64,000 bases of DNA, taken from the NCBI RefSeq assembly GCF_001691415.1, contig NZ_LRRR01000006.1, positions 1 through 64,000 of the forward strand, written 5' to 3'. Made by a program: the position numbers and the translations under genes. The notes below the pieces were generated by a model. The model had not been told where the DNA came from, ran no database searches, and saw only the letters and a list, made by a program, of their open reading frames with translations. Source of the DNA: Pararhodobacter sp. CCB-MM2. Lineage in GTDB: Bacteria > Pseudomonadota > Alphaproteobacteria > Rhodobacterales > Rhodobacteraceae. Positions 33,760 to 43,149 of the stretch are shown here, piece by piece; position 1 is the stretch's first letter, and each line of letters starts with the position of its first letter.

Positions 33760-34746
33760 ATGAAACACGCCATCATCGCCGCGCTTGCCACCCTTCCGCT
33801 TGCCGGGGCCGCGCTTGCCCAGAACACCGAGATTTCGGGCCCGCTGACGCTGTACACCTCGCAGCCCAACGAGGATGCGCAGCGCACCGTCGACGCCTTC
33901 ACCGCCGCCTATCCCAATGTCGAGGTCACCTGGATCCGCGACGGGACCACGCAGGTCATGGCCCGTCTGGAAGCCGAATTCGCCGCCGGCGCCCCGCAGG
34001 CCGATGTGCTGCTCATCGCCGACACGGTGACCATGGAGGGCCTTGAGGCTCAGGGCCGCCTGATGGCCTATCCGGGTGCGGATACTTCGGCCTATGACCC
34101 GGCGCTGATGGACCCCGAGCATCACTACTTCTCGACCAAGCTGATCACCACCGGCATCATCTACAACACCAACGCCCCCTTCGTGCCCGAGAGCTGGTCG
34201 GACCTGCTGCGCCCCGAGGCGCAGGGCCAGATCGCCATGCCCTCGCCGCTGACCTCGGGCGCCGCGACGATCCACATGATCGCGCTGACCGGCCATGAGG
34301 ACCTCGGCTGGGCCTATTACGAAGGCCTCGCCGATCAGGGCACCAACCCGCAGGGCGGCAATGGCGGCGTCTACCGCGCCGTCGCCGGCGGCGAGCAGAT
34401 GTACGGCATGGTCGTCGACTTCCTGCCGATCCGCGAGATCCCGAACGGCGCGCCCGTTGGCTTCGTCTTCCCGACCGAGGGCGTCTCGGCGGTGACCGAG
34501 CCGGTGGCGATCCTGTCGAACGCGCAGAACGTCCCCGCCGCGCAGGCCTTCGTCGACTTCCTGATCTCGGAAGCCGGTCAACAGCTGGCCGCCGACATGG
34601 GCTATCTGCCGGCGCTGGAAACGGTGACCCCGCCCGCGGGCTTCCCGGCGCGTGACCAGATCCAGCTTCTGGACTTCGACCCGGCCGCCGCGCTGGAGAA
34701 TGCCGATGCCGACCGTCTGCACTTCACCGAGATCTTCGGCGGCTGA
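33760..34746 (+). CDS. ABC transporter solute-binding protein (AepX/Fe3+-type family)
   Basis: 328 residues with a signal peptide (MKHAIIAALATLPLAGAALA). Type II binding-protein features include LTLYTSQPNEDAQRTVDAFTAAYP and ADVLLIADTVTMEGL. Family members are annotated as iron(III) receptors, but the 2-aminoethylphosphonate receptors AepX and PhnS belong to the same broad group. No tyrosine pair typical of ferric-binding proteins stands out, though YY occurs at WAYYEGL. With the Pho box upstream, a phosphorus-containing ligand is more likely than iron. It is followed by the fused permease. Confidence 0.8.
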   Translation: MKHAIIAALATLPLAGAALAQNTEISGPLTLYTSQPNEDAQRTVDAFTAAYPNVEVTWIRDGTTQVMARLEAEFAAGAPQADVLLIADTVTMEGLEAQGRLMAYPGADTSAYDPALMDPEHHYFSTKLITTGIIYNTNAPFVPESWSDLLRPEAQGQIAMPSPLTSGAATIHMIALTGHEDLGWAYYEGLADQGTNPQGGNGGVYRAVAGGEQMYGMVVDFLPIREIPNGAPVGFVFPTEGVSAVTEPVAILSNAQNVPAAQAFVDFLISEAGQQLAADMGYLPALETVTPPAGFPARDQIQLLDFDPAAALENADADRLHFTEIFGG

Positions 34747-34756
34747 GCCAAGACGC

Positions 34757-36460
34757 ATGCGGTTTCGCCTCAAAGGCGGCGAGGGCCTGACCCTCGCCGC
34801 GCTTTTCCTTTTCGCGCTGGTGCTGATGGTGGTGCCGCTGGTCCTGCTTTTGCGCATGGGCCTGCTGGCCGAGGGCCACCCCTCACTGGCGCCGATCCTC
34901 ACCGCGCTGGACAGCCGCTCCGTCCCCCGCGCCCTGTGGCATTCCTTGGAGAGCGCCGGGGCCTCGGCGCTGTTGTCGCTACTCGCGGGCACGTTGGTGG
35001 CGCTGCTGGTGGGGCTGACCGATTTGCGCGGCAAGGCGGTCTTCACCTTCCTCACGCTGATCCCGATGATGATCCCGCCGCATGTGACGGCCATCGCCTG
35101 GACGCAGGCCATGGGCCCGTCCTCGCCTTTGCTGGGGATGTTGGGCCTCGCGCCCGCCCCCGGCTCGCCGCATCCGCTTTACGGGCGGGGCGGGGTGATC
35201 GCGCTGCTCGCGGTGCAGCATATGCCTTTGGTGTTCCTCGTCGTGCTGGCCGCCCTGCGCTCGCTCCCGCGCGAGATGGCCGAGGCCGCGCGGATGGCCG
35301 GTGCCGGCCCGCTGCGCCTGCTTCTGAAGATCATCCTGCCGCTGCTGATCCCCAGCCTTCTGGCCGCGCTGACGCTGGCCTTCGTCTCGGCATTGGGGAA
35401 TTTCGGCATCCCGGCGCTCTTGGGCATTCCGGGGCGTTACATCACCCTGCCCGTACTGATCTGGCAGCGGCTCTCCAGCTTCGGCCCCTCGATGCTGGCC
35501 GATGTCGCGGTCCTTTCGGCACTGATGGCGCTGATTGCCGTGGCGGTGGTGGCGGTGCAGATGGGCCTCTCGTCGCGCAACCGCGCCGCACTGATCGGCC
35601 CGGCACAGGCGCCCTTGCACCTGCGGCTGGGCCGCGCCCGGCCCTTGGCCGAGGGCGCGCTGGTGCTGATGGTCGCGGTGACTTTGGCCCTGCCGATGGC
35701 CGCGTTGTTCGGCACGGCCTTGGTGCCGACCTATGGCGTGGGGCTCAGTCTGCAGACCCTGACGCTGGACAATTTCCGCGCCGTGCTCTTCGAGCAATCG
35801 GTGACCGCGCGGGCCTTCCTCAACTCGACCCTCGCCGCCGGGATCGCCGCCTTGATGCTGGCCGGCGCGGGCCTTCTGGTCGCGCGTTTCCTCACCGGCC
35901 CCAAGCGGGGCGCGCGGCGCTTTGCGACCGGGATCGCGGGGCTCGCGGAGACGACCTATGCCATCCCCGGCCTCGTCATCTCGATCGCCTTCATCCTGAC
36001 CTTCCTGCGCCCGCTGCCGATCCTCGGACTGTCGCTTTACAACACGTTGGCGATCATCGTGCTGGCCTATCTCTGCGCCTTCTTCGCCGTCGCGCTGAAA
36101 CCCGTCGCTGCGGCGGCATTGCAGTTGGACCCGGCCTTGGACGAGGCCGCCCGGGTCTCGGGGGCGGGCTGGGGACGGCGGACGCGGCGGATCTTCCTGC
36201 CGCTCGTGGCCCCCGCCGCCGGATCGGGCGCGATCTTGGTGTTCCTGACGGCGTATAACGAGGTCACCGTCTCGGCCCTGCTCTGGTCGACGGGGACCGA
36301 GACCATCGGCACCGTGATCTACAATTACGAATACGGTGGCTACACGACCCTCGCGGCGGCGATGGCGGCAGTGACGGTGCTGGCAACGGTGGCGTTGATG
36401 GTGCTGCTGGACCGCTTCGGGCGGCATCTGCCGCGCGGTGTCGTGCCGTGGAGGATCTAA
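34757..36460 (+). CDS. ABC transporter permease, two fused BPD domains (AepW/FbpB-like)
   Basis: 567 residues from the ATG at 34757, with about 12 transmembrane helices and two permease domains. Each carries an EAA-type loop: EMAEAARMAGAGPLRLLLKIILP and LDEAARVSGAGWGRRTRRIFLP. The fused two-domain architecture is that of FbpB/SfuB and AepW permeases. It is 10 nt downstream of the receptor gene. The ATPase gene converges from the opposite strand. Confidence 0.88.
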   Translation: MRFRLKGGEGLTLAALFLFALVLMVVPLVLLLRMGLLAEGHPSLAPILTALDSRSVPRALWHSLESAGASALLSLLAGTLVALLVGLTDLRGKAVFTFLTLIPMMIPPHVTAIAWTQAMGPSSPLLGMLGLAPAPGSPHPLYGRGGVIALLAVQHMPLVFLVVLAALRSLPREMAEAARMAGAGPLRLLLKIILPLLIPSLLAALTLAFVSALGNFGIPALLGIPGRYITLPVLIWQRLSSFGPSMLADVAVLSALMALIAVAVVAVQMGLSSRNRAALIGPAQAPLHLRLGRARPLAEGALVLMVAVTLALPMAALFGTALVPTYGVGLSLQTLTLDNFRAVLFEQSVTARAFLNSTLAAGIAALMLAGAGLLVARFLTGPKRGARRFATGIAGLAETTYAIPGLVISIAFILTFLRPLPILGLSLYNTLAIIVLAYLCAFFAVALKPVAAAALQLDPALDEAARVSGAGWGRRTRRIFLPLVAPAAGSGAILVFLTAYNEVTVSALLWSTGTETIGTVIYNYEYGGYTTLAAAMAAVTVLATVALMVLLDRFGRHLPRGVVPWRI

Positions 36461-36571
36461 GAACGGAGGGCCGCGCCCGACCCGAGGGTGGGCGTTTGGC
36501 ACGATGAAAGCTTGGTGCTTTATCGCCCCACGAACCTCCGGCGGCTGATCTTTCCGCGACGTTGCAAAGCG

Positions 36572-36588
36572 CCCGCCCTGGGGGCGGG
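36572..36588. terminator. GC-rich hairpin between convergent permease and ATPase genes
   Basis: CCCGCCC (36572-36578), loop TGG, GGGCGGG (36582-36588). A short tight stem in the 170-nt gap between genes ending towards each other, suitable as a bidirectional terminator but without a U-tract. Confidence 0.4.
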
Positions 36589-36630
36589 TCGGGCGCGGCC
36601 CGGGCTGGTCGCCCGCGCCAAGGGAAGGCG

Positions 36631-37665
36631 TCAGCCCGGCAGCAACCACCCGCCGCGCACGGCCAGCGACAGGCCCTCACCCGCCCGGACCGGGCGGTTC
36701 AGATGCAGCGTGAAGGGATCGACAAGACCCTCGACCGCGACCTTCGCCTCCCAATGCCCGCCCCGATACAAAGCGGCGGTGACGCGGCCCGCGTGGCATT
36801 CCTCCAGCCCCTCGGCCCCCGGCACCAGATCGGCGGGGCGGAACAGTGCCTCGCGCGGACCCGAGGCCGCCTCCATCCCGCGCAAGGCCACCCGCCGCCC
36901 GGCCAGCCGCGCGACCCCGCCCTGAATTGTCACCGGCTGCACCACGCCCTGCCCGATGAAGCGCGCGACCTCGGCCGAGGCCGGGCGCTCGTAGATCTCG
37001 GCCGGGGTGCCGACCTGCAGGAAGCGCCCGGCGCTCATCACCGCCATGCGGTCGGCGACGGCCATCGCCTCGCGTTGGTCATGGGTGATGTAGACCGTTG
37101 TCGCCCCGGTGGCGCGGTGGAAACCCAGCAGTTCCTCCTCCATCACCTCGCGCAGATGCGGGTCGAGGTTGGCGAGGGGTTCGTCCATCAGGATCGTCTC
37201 GGCCTCCTGCGCGAGGCAGCGCGCCAAGGCCACCCGCTGCCGCTGCCCGCCGGACAGCTCGGCCGGCTTGCGCTCGGCGAAATCGCCCAGCGCCACGGTG
37301 TCGAGATGCGCATCGGCCCGGCGCGCGGCCTCGGCGCGGGAATGGCCGGCGGTCTCGGCCGGGAAGGCGACATTGCCGCGCACGCTCAGATGGGGCCAGA
37401 GGGCATAGGACTGGAAGACGAAGCCCGTGCGCCGTTCCTCGGGAGGTTGATGCAGACCCGCGCCCGCCGCCGGAACCCCGCCCAAGGCGATCTCGCCCGC
37501 GTCCAGCTCCTCCAATCCCGCGATCAGCCGCAGGATCGTCGACTTGCCGCAGCCCGAGGCCCCCACGATGGCGAAGAACTCGCCGCGTTCGATCTCGGCG
37601 CTGACCCCGTCGACGGCGGGCTTGCCGGCGAAGGACTTGGTCAGGTTGCGCAGGGAAATGGACAT
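36631..37665 (-). CDS. ABC transporter ATP-binding protein (AepV/FbpC-like)
   Basis: 344 residues. Walker A GASGCGKST, signature LSGGQRQRVALAR, Walker B TILMDEPLANLD and the switch HDQREA are intact, with a C-terminal TOBE-like domain. It would power the receptor/permease pair at 33.8-36.5 kb. Unlike usual operons it is on the opposite strand, convergent with them, with its own Pho-box-like promoter. Confidence 0.88.
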   Translation of the reverse strand: MSISLRNLTKSFAGKPAVDGVSAEIERGEFFAIVGASGCGKSTILRLIAGLEELDAGEIALGGVPAAGAGLHQPPEERRTGFVFQSYALWPHLSVRGNVAFPAETAGHSRAEAARRADAHLDTVALGDFAERKPAELSGGQRQRVALARCLAQEAETILMDEPLANLDPHLREVMEEELLGFHRATGATTVYITHDQREAMAVADRMAVMSAGRFLQVGTPAEIYERPASAEVARFIGQGVVQPVTIQGGVARLAGRRVALRGMEAASGPREALFRPADLVPGAEGLEECHAGRVTAALYRGGHWEAKVAVEGLVDPFTLHLNRPVRAGEGLSLAVRGGWLLPG

Positions 37666-37710
37666 GGCGGGACCTCAGAGCACGGAATCCGCTCTGCCTA
37701 AGGGTGAATG

Positions 37711-37728
37711 GTGACTCTGCCATGACAG
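37711..37728 (-). promoter_or_regulatory. PhoB-box-like repeat upstream of the ATPase gene
   Basis: On the minus strand CTGTCAT-GGCA-GAGTCAC; the first unit equals the Pho box consensus and the second differs at one or two positions. It lies 45 nt upstream of the ATPase start. Confidence 0.7.
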
Positions 37729-37785
37729 CGGGACACAAAGTCGCGTGTCCTCACGCACAGGCGCACAAGGCCCTGCGATCAAGGG

Positions 37786-37825
37786 CTGTTACCGAAGTTT
37801 CATCAACTCGGCACTCAAGTGTCAT
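37786..37825 (+). promoter_or_regulatory. Tandem PhoB boxes (four units, 11-nt period) upstream of the second ABC operon
   Basis: Units CTGTTAC (37786), GTTTCAT (37797), TCGGCAC (37808) and GTGTCAT (37819) start exactly 11 nt apart. Two adjacent Pho boxes are typical of strongly PhoB-activated genes. The receptor gene starts 62 nt downstream. Confidence 0.7.
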
Positions 37826-37887
37826 GCGGCCTCGTTAGCGCGATCACGACGCCCCCGGAGCGGGGTTTTCGCCAACAGAGGTTTCCC

Positions 37888-39009
37888 ATGTCCTTTTCCC
37901 GCCGTTCGCTTCTGAAACTGTCCTCGGCCGCGCTGGCCGCGCCGATGATCCTGCGCGCCACCGATGCGCTGGCCACTTCGGGCACCGTCAAGGTCTTGGC
38001 CTGGCAGGACTACATCCAGCCCAATATCGCCGAGCGTTTCGAAGCCGAGACCGGCATCACGCTGGACCTGACCACCTTCGGCTCGAACGACGAGGCGGAA
38101 TCGACCATCCGTTCGGCTGGCGGTCGTGGCTTCGACATCGTCTTCCCGTCGATCACCAACGTCCCGAACTACATCGACGAGAACGGCGAGAGCTATTTCG
38201 CCGAAGTCCCCGCCGAGGTGAACTCGGGCAACGTGATCCCGTCCTTCCTGCGTGACTCGGCCGGTCTGGGCGGCATGCATAACGGCCAGCAGATCGTCCT
38301 GCCCTTCGACTGGGGCACCGAGGGCATCACCCTGAACCGTGGCGCGCTGCCGATCGCCGATGCCGACCTGTCCTATGGCGATCTGTTCCGTGACGAGACC
38401 ATCGGCAAAGCCGCCTTCCGCCAGAAATCGGCGATCATGGGCGTCGGCCTCTACCTCGACTCGATCGGCGAAGTGCCGTCGAATCGCATGATGGATGTTT
38501 ACCGCACCGAAGACGACGCCCGCCGCGTCTGGGGGGCCATCGTCGAGTGGATGGTCGCCCGCAAGGAGCATTTCGGCGCCTTCTGGAACAACGCCACCGA
38601 AGCCACCTCGGCCTTCTCGGAAGGCGGCTGCATCATCGGTCAGACCTGGGACACCACCGGCCTGCTGCTGAACCGCGACAATGCCGACTATGTCTACCGC
38701 GCGCCGAAGGAAGGCATTATCACCTGGCTCGACAGCTTCGGCATGCTGAAGCAGGCCGAGAACCGCGAGCAGGCCATCGCCCTGATGAACTTCCTGCTGC
38801 AACCGGAAATCGGCGGCATGTTCGCCAACAACACCGGCTACAACTCGGCCGTCGCGGGTGCCGCCGACTTCGCCTCGGACGAGTTCCGCCGTCAGTTCAA
38901 CGAGGTCTACACCGCGGACGTGCTGAACAACATGTGGTGGTGGCAGGCCGACACGCCCTTCTTCGCGCCGATCCGCGACGAGATGGTCGAGATCATCACC
39001 AACGCCTGA
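37888..39009 (+). CDS. ABC transporter solute-binding protein, spermidine/putrescine (PotD) type, Tat-exported
   Basis: 373 residues from the ATG at 37888. The N-terminus SFSRRSLLKLSSAALAAPM has a twin-arginine motif (S-R-R-S-L-L-K), so it may be folded before export. PotD-like features: VKVLAWQDYIQPNIAERFEAETG and FDIVFPSITNVPNYID. PotD-family receptors bind polyamines, but some (PhnS-like) bind 2-aminoethylphosphonate. The Pho boxes favour a phosphorus compound. It starts an operon with ATPase, two permeases and a conserved unknown. Confidence 0.82.
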   Translation: MSFSRRSLLKLSSAALAAPMILRATDALATSGTVKVLAWQDYIQPNIAERFEAETGITLDLTTFGSNDEAESTIRSAGGRGFDIVFPSITNVPNYIDENGESYFAEVPAEVNSGNVIPSFLRDSAGLGGMHNGQQIVLPFDWGTEGITLNRGALPIADADLSYGDLFRDETIGKAAFRQKSAIMGVGLYLDSIGEVPSNRMMDVYRTEDDARRVWGAIVEWMVARKEHFGAFWNNATEATSAFSEGGCIIGQTWDTTGLLLNRDNADYVYRAPKEGIITWLDSFGMLKQAENREQAIALMNFLLQPEIGGMFANNTGYNSAVAGAADFASDEFRRQFNEVYTADVLNNMWWWQADTPFFAPIRDEMVEIITNA

Positions 39010-39114
39010 CCCGGCGATCGGACGCTTCCGGCCCGGTGCCGGGGGCGTCCCCCTCTCTCACCATGACAGGGGTGCGCCGCCATCGCGCCCCTTTCCCGCA
39101 TTCCCCGAGGTCCC

Positions 39115-40221
39115 ATGCAGGGCAATGAAGTCACGCTCGACGGGCTGACCGTCACCTATCCCAACGGCTTCACCGCCGTTCACCCGACCGACTTGACGAT
39201 CCGTGCGGGCGAGTTCTTCTCCATCCTCGGGCCCTCGGGCTGCGGCAAGACGACGATCCTGCGCACCGTCTCGGGCTTCGTGCAGCCCAGCGCCGGCAAG
39301 GTTCTGATCGGCGGGCAGGATATGGGGAGCAAGGCCCCGAATGCGCGGCCGACGGCGCTGATCTTCCAGAACCTCGCGCTGTTCCCGCTGATGAGCGTGC
39401 GCGAGAACGTGGCCTTCGGATTGGAGGCGCGCGGCGTGGGGAAGCGGGAGCGCCTGAACCGCGCGGATGAGTTGCTGGACCTCGTGGCCTTGGGCGACCA
39501 AGGCAGCAAGAAACCCGGTGAATTGTCCGGTGGCCAACGCCAGCGGGTCGCCATTGCCCGCGCGCTGGCGGTGGAGCCGGCGGTCTTGCTGCTGGACGAA
39601 CCGCTATCCGCGCTGGACCTGAAGCTGCGCCAGCACATGCGCGAGGAATTGCGGTCGATCCAGAAGAAGACCGGCGTGACCTTCCTCTACATCACCCATG
39701 ATCAATCCGAGGCGCTGACCATGTCGGACCGCGTCGCGGTGATGAACGAGGGCCGCATCGAGCAGGTCGGCACCGGCGACGAGATCTATTCCAACCCCAA
39801 GACCGCCTTCGCCGCGACCTTTGTCGGTGAGGTCAACGCGATCCCCGGCACGATCCGCGCCGTCGATGGCGGGCTGGTGCAGATCGAGACCGCCCTCGGC
39901 TCGTTCAGCGCCGAAAACCCACAAGCCATGGGTGTGGGCGAGGCCTGCCTGCTGTTCATCCGCCCCGAACGCCTGCAGATCACCCCCGATCCGCATTGCG
40001 TGAACCGCTTCCCCGCCCGTCTGCAACGCCGCGACATGGAGGGGGCTTTCGTCACCTACCACCTGCAGGCCATGGCCAATGGTCAGCCGCTGCTGGCCCA
40101 GCGCGTCAACACCGGCCCGCAGCCCATCGCCGGCGAGACCACGGTCGGGTTCGAACCCTCGGCCGCTTCGGTGCTGCCGGTGGGCAAGCTGGCCAAGACC
40201 GGGCGGGAACAGGCAGCATGA
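39115..40221 (+). CDS. ABC transporter ATP-binding protein, PotA type
   Basis: 368 residues. Walker A GPSGCGKTT, signature LSGGQRQRVAIAR, Walker B VLLLDEPLSALD, switch HDQSEA and a C-terminal TOBE domain (IPGTIRAVDGG, LLFIRPERL). It follows the receptor by 105 nt and overlaps the next gene by ATGA. Confidence 0.92.
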   Translation: MQGNEVTLDGLTVTYPNGFTAVHPTDLTIRAGEFFSILGPSGCGKTTILRTVSGFVQPSAGKVLIGGQDMGSKAPNARPTALIFQNLALFPLMSVRENVAFGLEARGVGKRERLNRADELLDLVALGDQGSKKPGELSGGQRQRVAIARALAVEPAVLLLDEPLSALDLKLRQHMREELRSIQKKTGVTFLYITHDQSEALTMSDRVAVMNEGRIEQVGTGDEIYSNPKTAFAATFVGEVNAIPGTIRAVDGGLVQIETALGSFSAENPQAMGVGEACLLFIRPERLQITPDPHCVNRFPARLQRRDMEGAFVTYHLQAMANGQPLLAQRVNTGPQPIAGETTVGFEPSAASVLPVGKLAKTGREQAA

Positions 40222-41633
40222 GGGACCTGCTTCGCAGCTTCGGCCTGCCGCTGACCGCGCTGTTTGCCACGCTGGTCGTGGCCTGGGGGCTGGTGCTGAT
40301 CATCCTGCCGCAGGTCACCATGGCCGAGCGTGCCCTGACCCCGCCGTCGCGCGCCTTGGACAGCTCGATTGCCGCGACCCTGCGCTTCGACGCCTCGACC
40401 TGCCGGTCGGTGCTGGAAACCAACCGCGCCAGCGACACGGCCCCCGCCCCCAGCGGCGGTCTGGCGATCCCCTCCATCGCCATCCCCTCGCCCAACACGG
40501 CGCCCGCCCCCTCGCCCAGTGCGGGCGGCATGGCAATCCCATCGATGAACAGCGGCGGCGCGCGCAGCGCCGTGCGGCCCTACATCCTGCAATGCGACCG
40601 CGCCACGACCCATACCCGGCTGGTGCGCAGCGACGGCGAGGTCGCGTGGCTCGACGAGGTCTACGACCTGCCCCTTCTAAGCGTCGACGACACCGCCCCG
40701 CTGGAGGCGCAGATCGATCAGGCCGGCGCGCTCTACGACCTTGCGATCGACCTGCAAGCCCGGCTGCAAGCGCTCGAAGCCAATGCCCCCGCCTTTACGC
40801 TGGACAACTTCCGCGCCCTGACCGCCGCCCGCGCGATCCCGATGTCCGACAGCATGCGCGCTGCCGATGACGCCAGCCTGCTGAGCCAGCTGCAAACGCT
40901 GGTCGGCCTGCGCTTTGTGCAGGACGACACGGTCCACCTGCGGCTGGGTCTTGCGAACCTCGCCCGGACGCTGGTCTTCGCGGTGATGGTGACGATGCTC
41001 GCCTTGGCGATCTGCTATCCGGTCGCCTACAAGGTCGCGCTGGCCACTCCGCCCGCGCAGGTCGTCTGGCTGGTGCTGGGCCTCGTGATCCCCTACGCCA
41101 TCGTCGAGCTGATGCGGATCTATGCCTGGACGACGATCCTCGACAATCGCGGCCTGATCAACTCGGCGCTGATGGCCACAGGCCTGATCGACGAGCCCGT
41201 GCGCTTCACCCGCATGCCCGGCACGGTCTTTCTGGTGATCGCCTATACCTATGTGCTGTTCATGGTCTTCCCGATGCTGAACACCATGTCCACGCTGGAC
41301 CGCAACCAGCTGGAAGCCGCGCGCGACCTCGGTGCCAGCCCCTGGCGGATGCATTGGCGCGTGGTCATCCCGCATGCAAAGCCCGGCATCGCGGTCGGCT
41401 GCATCGCCACCTTCATGCTGGCCGCCGGTGCCTTCTCGGTGCCGCGGATCATCAGCCGGGGCCTGCAGGCCGAATGGTTCAGCCAGACGATCTACAACAA
41501 GTTCTTCGAATCCGAGAACTCGAATGTCGGCGCGGCCTATTCCTTCGCCTACACCTTGGTCTGCGTCCTGATCGTGGCCCTGTTCATGGCGCTGATGCGC
41601 ACCCGCCTCAAGGATTTCGCGAGAGCCCGATGA
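40218..41633 (+). CDS. ABC permease, PotB type, with a large periplasmic insertion
   Basis: 471 residues against about 285-300 for PotB. TM1 (LTALFATLVVAWGLVLIILP, about 12-31) is followed by roughly 200 residues before the permease core at 255. This insertion has a low-complexity stretch rich in Pro, Ala, Ser and Gly (PSGGLAIPSIAIPSP..., PSAGGMAIPSM, residues 77-110) and two cysteines, C62 and about C125, that could pair. The core has an EAA loop (LEAARDLGASPWRMHWRVVIP). Coupled to both neighbours by ATGA overlaps. Confidence 0.88.
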   Translation: MRDLLRSFGLPLTALFATLVVAWGLVLIILPQVTMAERALTPPSRALDSSIAATLRFDASTCRSVLETNRASDTAPAPSGGLAIPSIAIPSPNTAPAPSPSAGGMAIPSMNSGGARSAVRPYILQCDRATTHTRLVRSDGEVAWLDEVYDLPLLSVDDTAPLEAQIDQAGALYDLAIDLQARLQALEANAPAFTLDNFRALTAARAIPMSDSMRAADDASLLSQLQTLVGLRFVQDDTVHLRLGLANLARTLVFAVMVTMLALAICYPVAYKVALATPPAQVVWLVLGLVIPYAIVELMRIYAWTTILDNRGLINSALMATGLIDEPVRFTRMPGTVFLVIAYTYVLFMVFPMLNTMSTLDRNQLEAARDLGASPWRMHWRVVIPHAKPGIAVGCIATFMLAAGAFSVPRIISRGLQAEWFSQTIYNKFFESENSNVGAAYSFAYTLVCVLIVALFMALMRTRLKDFARAR

Positions 41634-42460
41634 CCTCCCAGCGCCTTCTGACCGCCTATACCTGGGCCTTCCTCGTCTTCATGTTCGCGCCGCTGGTGCT
41701 GATGATCCTGGCCTCGTTCAACGACACCTCGCCACCCAGCGTCACCGATTGGCAGGGCTTCACCACCAAGTGGTACGAGTTCTTCTGGATGCCGGTCGAG
41801 CAACTCCGCGCCGATCCTGTGCTGCGCGCGCTGGACCGTGACCGGTTCCTCATGTGCTTCGGCAATTCCCTCTCCGTCGCGGGGATGGTGGTGCCGCTCT
41901 CGCTGGCTCTGGGGCTCGCGGGTGCGGTGATGCTGACCCGCTGGCAATCGCGCTTCAACTCGGTGCTGTGGTGGGTGCTGCTTTCGCCGATGCTGGCGCC
42001 GGGGATCGTGCTGGGCCTGTCCACGCTGGTCTTCTGGGGCCGGGTCGGCGTGCCGGGGGGCCTGTTTACCATCGTCATGGCGCAGGTGACCTTCGTCGCC
42101 GGCTACCCGATGCTGATCCTCATGGCCCGCCTGCAACGCCAGCCGATCGAGATGGAGGAAGCCGCGCTTGACCTCGGCGCCTCGCCCTGGCGGACCTTCC
42201 GGCGGATCACCCTGCCGTTTCTGGCCCCGGCTTTGTTCTCCTCGGGCGTCATCGCCTTCCTGGCTTCGATGGAGAATTACAACACGACCATGTTCGCCAA
42301 GGGCAGTGCCTGCACCTTCGCGACCGAGATCGGCGCCATGGCCCGCAATCCCAACGGCCACCCGCCGGTGATCAACGCGGTCGGCACGGTGATCATCCTG
42401 TTGACCGTCGCCTTCGCCTTGGGCCATGCCCTGTTGCAACGAAAGGAACGCGCCCTGTGA
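41630..42460 (+). CDS. ABC permease, PotC type
   Basis: 276 residues from the ATG overlapping the previous stop. Six helices; EAA motif MEEAALDLGASPWRTFRRITLP; the segment ASFNDTSPPSVTDWQGFTTKWYEFF follows TM1 as in PotC proteins. It forms the membrane channel with the PotB-type partner. Confidence 0.92.
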   Translation: MTSQRLLTAYTWAFLVFMFAPLVLMILASFNDTSPPSVTDWQGFTTKWYEFFWMPVEQLRADPVLRALDRDRFLMCFGNSLSVAGMVVPLSLALGLAGAVMLTRWQSRFNSVLWWVLLSPMLAPGIVLGLSTLVFWGRVGVPGGLFTIVMAQVTFVAGYPMLILMARLQRQPIEMEEAALDLGASPWRTFRRITLPFLAPALFSSGVIAFLASMENYNTTMFAKGSACTFATEIGAMARNPNGHPPVINAVGTVIILLTVAFALGHALLQRKERAL

Positions 42461-43149
42461 TCACGGCCCGCTGCCATCCCGCGCTGAAGGACCTGCTGCC
42501 GCCGCCCGTGCCGGCGGGGCGGGCCCTGCCGGGCTGGCTGCGCGAGATGCCTGCTGAGGTCGAGAGTCCCAGCCTCGGCGGGGCGATGGTGCGGACGCTG
42601 AAGCATTGCCCGCCCTTCATCGACGCGCTGGCTCTGGGGGTGATCATCCCCCTGCCCTGCGACCTGATCCGTGACGAGGACGGCCTCAGCTGGGACTGGG
42701 AGTTTCCCGCGATCCCGGATGCGCCGATCACCCGCGCGCCCTTGGGTCTGCATGTGCCCGAGCAGGCCAAGGGCGCGCCCCTGCCGCTGGACGGGCAAGT
42801 GGCGATCAAGTTCACCAACTACTGGACGCTCGAGGCGCCCGAGGGCTGGGACCTGCTCTTCACCCATCCGCTGAACCGCGCCGATCTGCCGTTCCAGACC
42901 CTCTCGGGTGTCGTCAGCGGCGACAAGTTCACCCATGGCTATGTGCATTTCCCGGCGCTCTGGACCGATCCCGGCTTCCGGGGCGTCTTGCCGAAGGGCA
43001 CCCCCGTCGCGCAGGTGATCCCCGTTCCGCGCGCGCAGCCCGGCCTGACGGTCGAGGCGATGAGCGAGGCCGATATCGACGAGAGCCGCGCGGTGCAGGA
43101 AGCCCTGCAGGCCGAGCCCGGCGTCTACCGCAAACGCTATCGCGCCTGA
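42457..43149 (+). CDS. Conserved protein of unknown function in the ABC operon (DUF6065-like)
   Basis: 230 residues, soluble, without a signal peptide. Recognisable conserved stretches are GVIIPLPCDLIRDEDGLSWDW, KFTNYWTLEAPEGWDLLFTHP, LNRADLPFQTLSGVV and VLPKGTPVAQVIPV; these resemble DUF6065-type proteins (family name from memory). The repeated W, H and aromatic residues suggest a cupin-like beta fold, which is inference. ATGA overlap with the permease shows co-expression with the transporter; its last 13 nt overlap the convergent TPR gene. Confidence 0.75.
   Translation: MITARCHPALKDLLPPPVPAGRALPGWLREMPAEVESPSLGGAMVRTLKHCPPFIDALALGVIIPLPCDLIRDEDGLSWDWEFPAIPDAPITRAPLGLHVPEQAKGAPLPLDGQVAIKFTNYWTLEAPEGWDLLFTHPLNRADLPFQTLSGVVSGDKFTHGYVHFPALWTDPGFRGVLPKGTPVAQVIPVPRAQPGLTVEAMSEADIDESRAVQEALQAEPGVYRKRYRA

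Noticed and set aside
34979-36649. A 556-codon minus-strand frame
   Set aside because: Shadow of the fused ABC permease; no domain and same artefactual composition.
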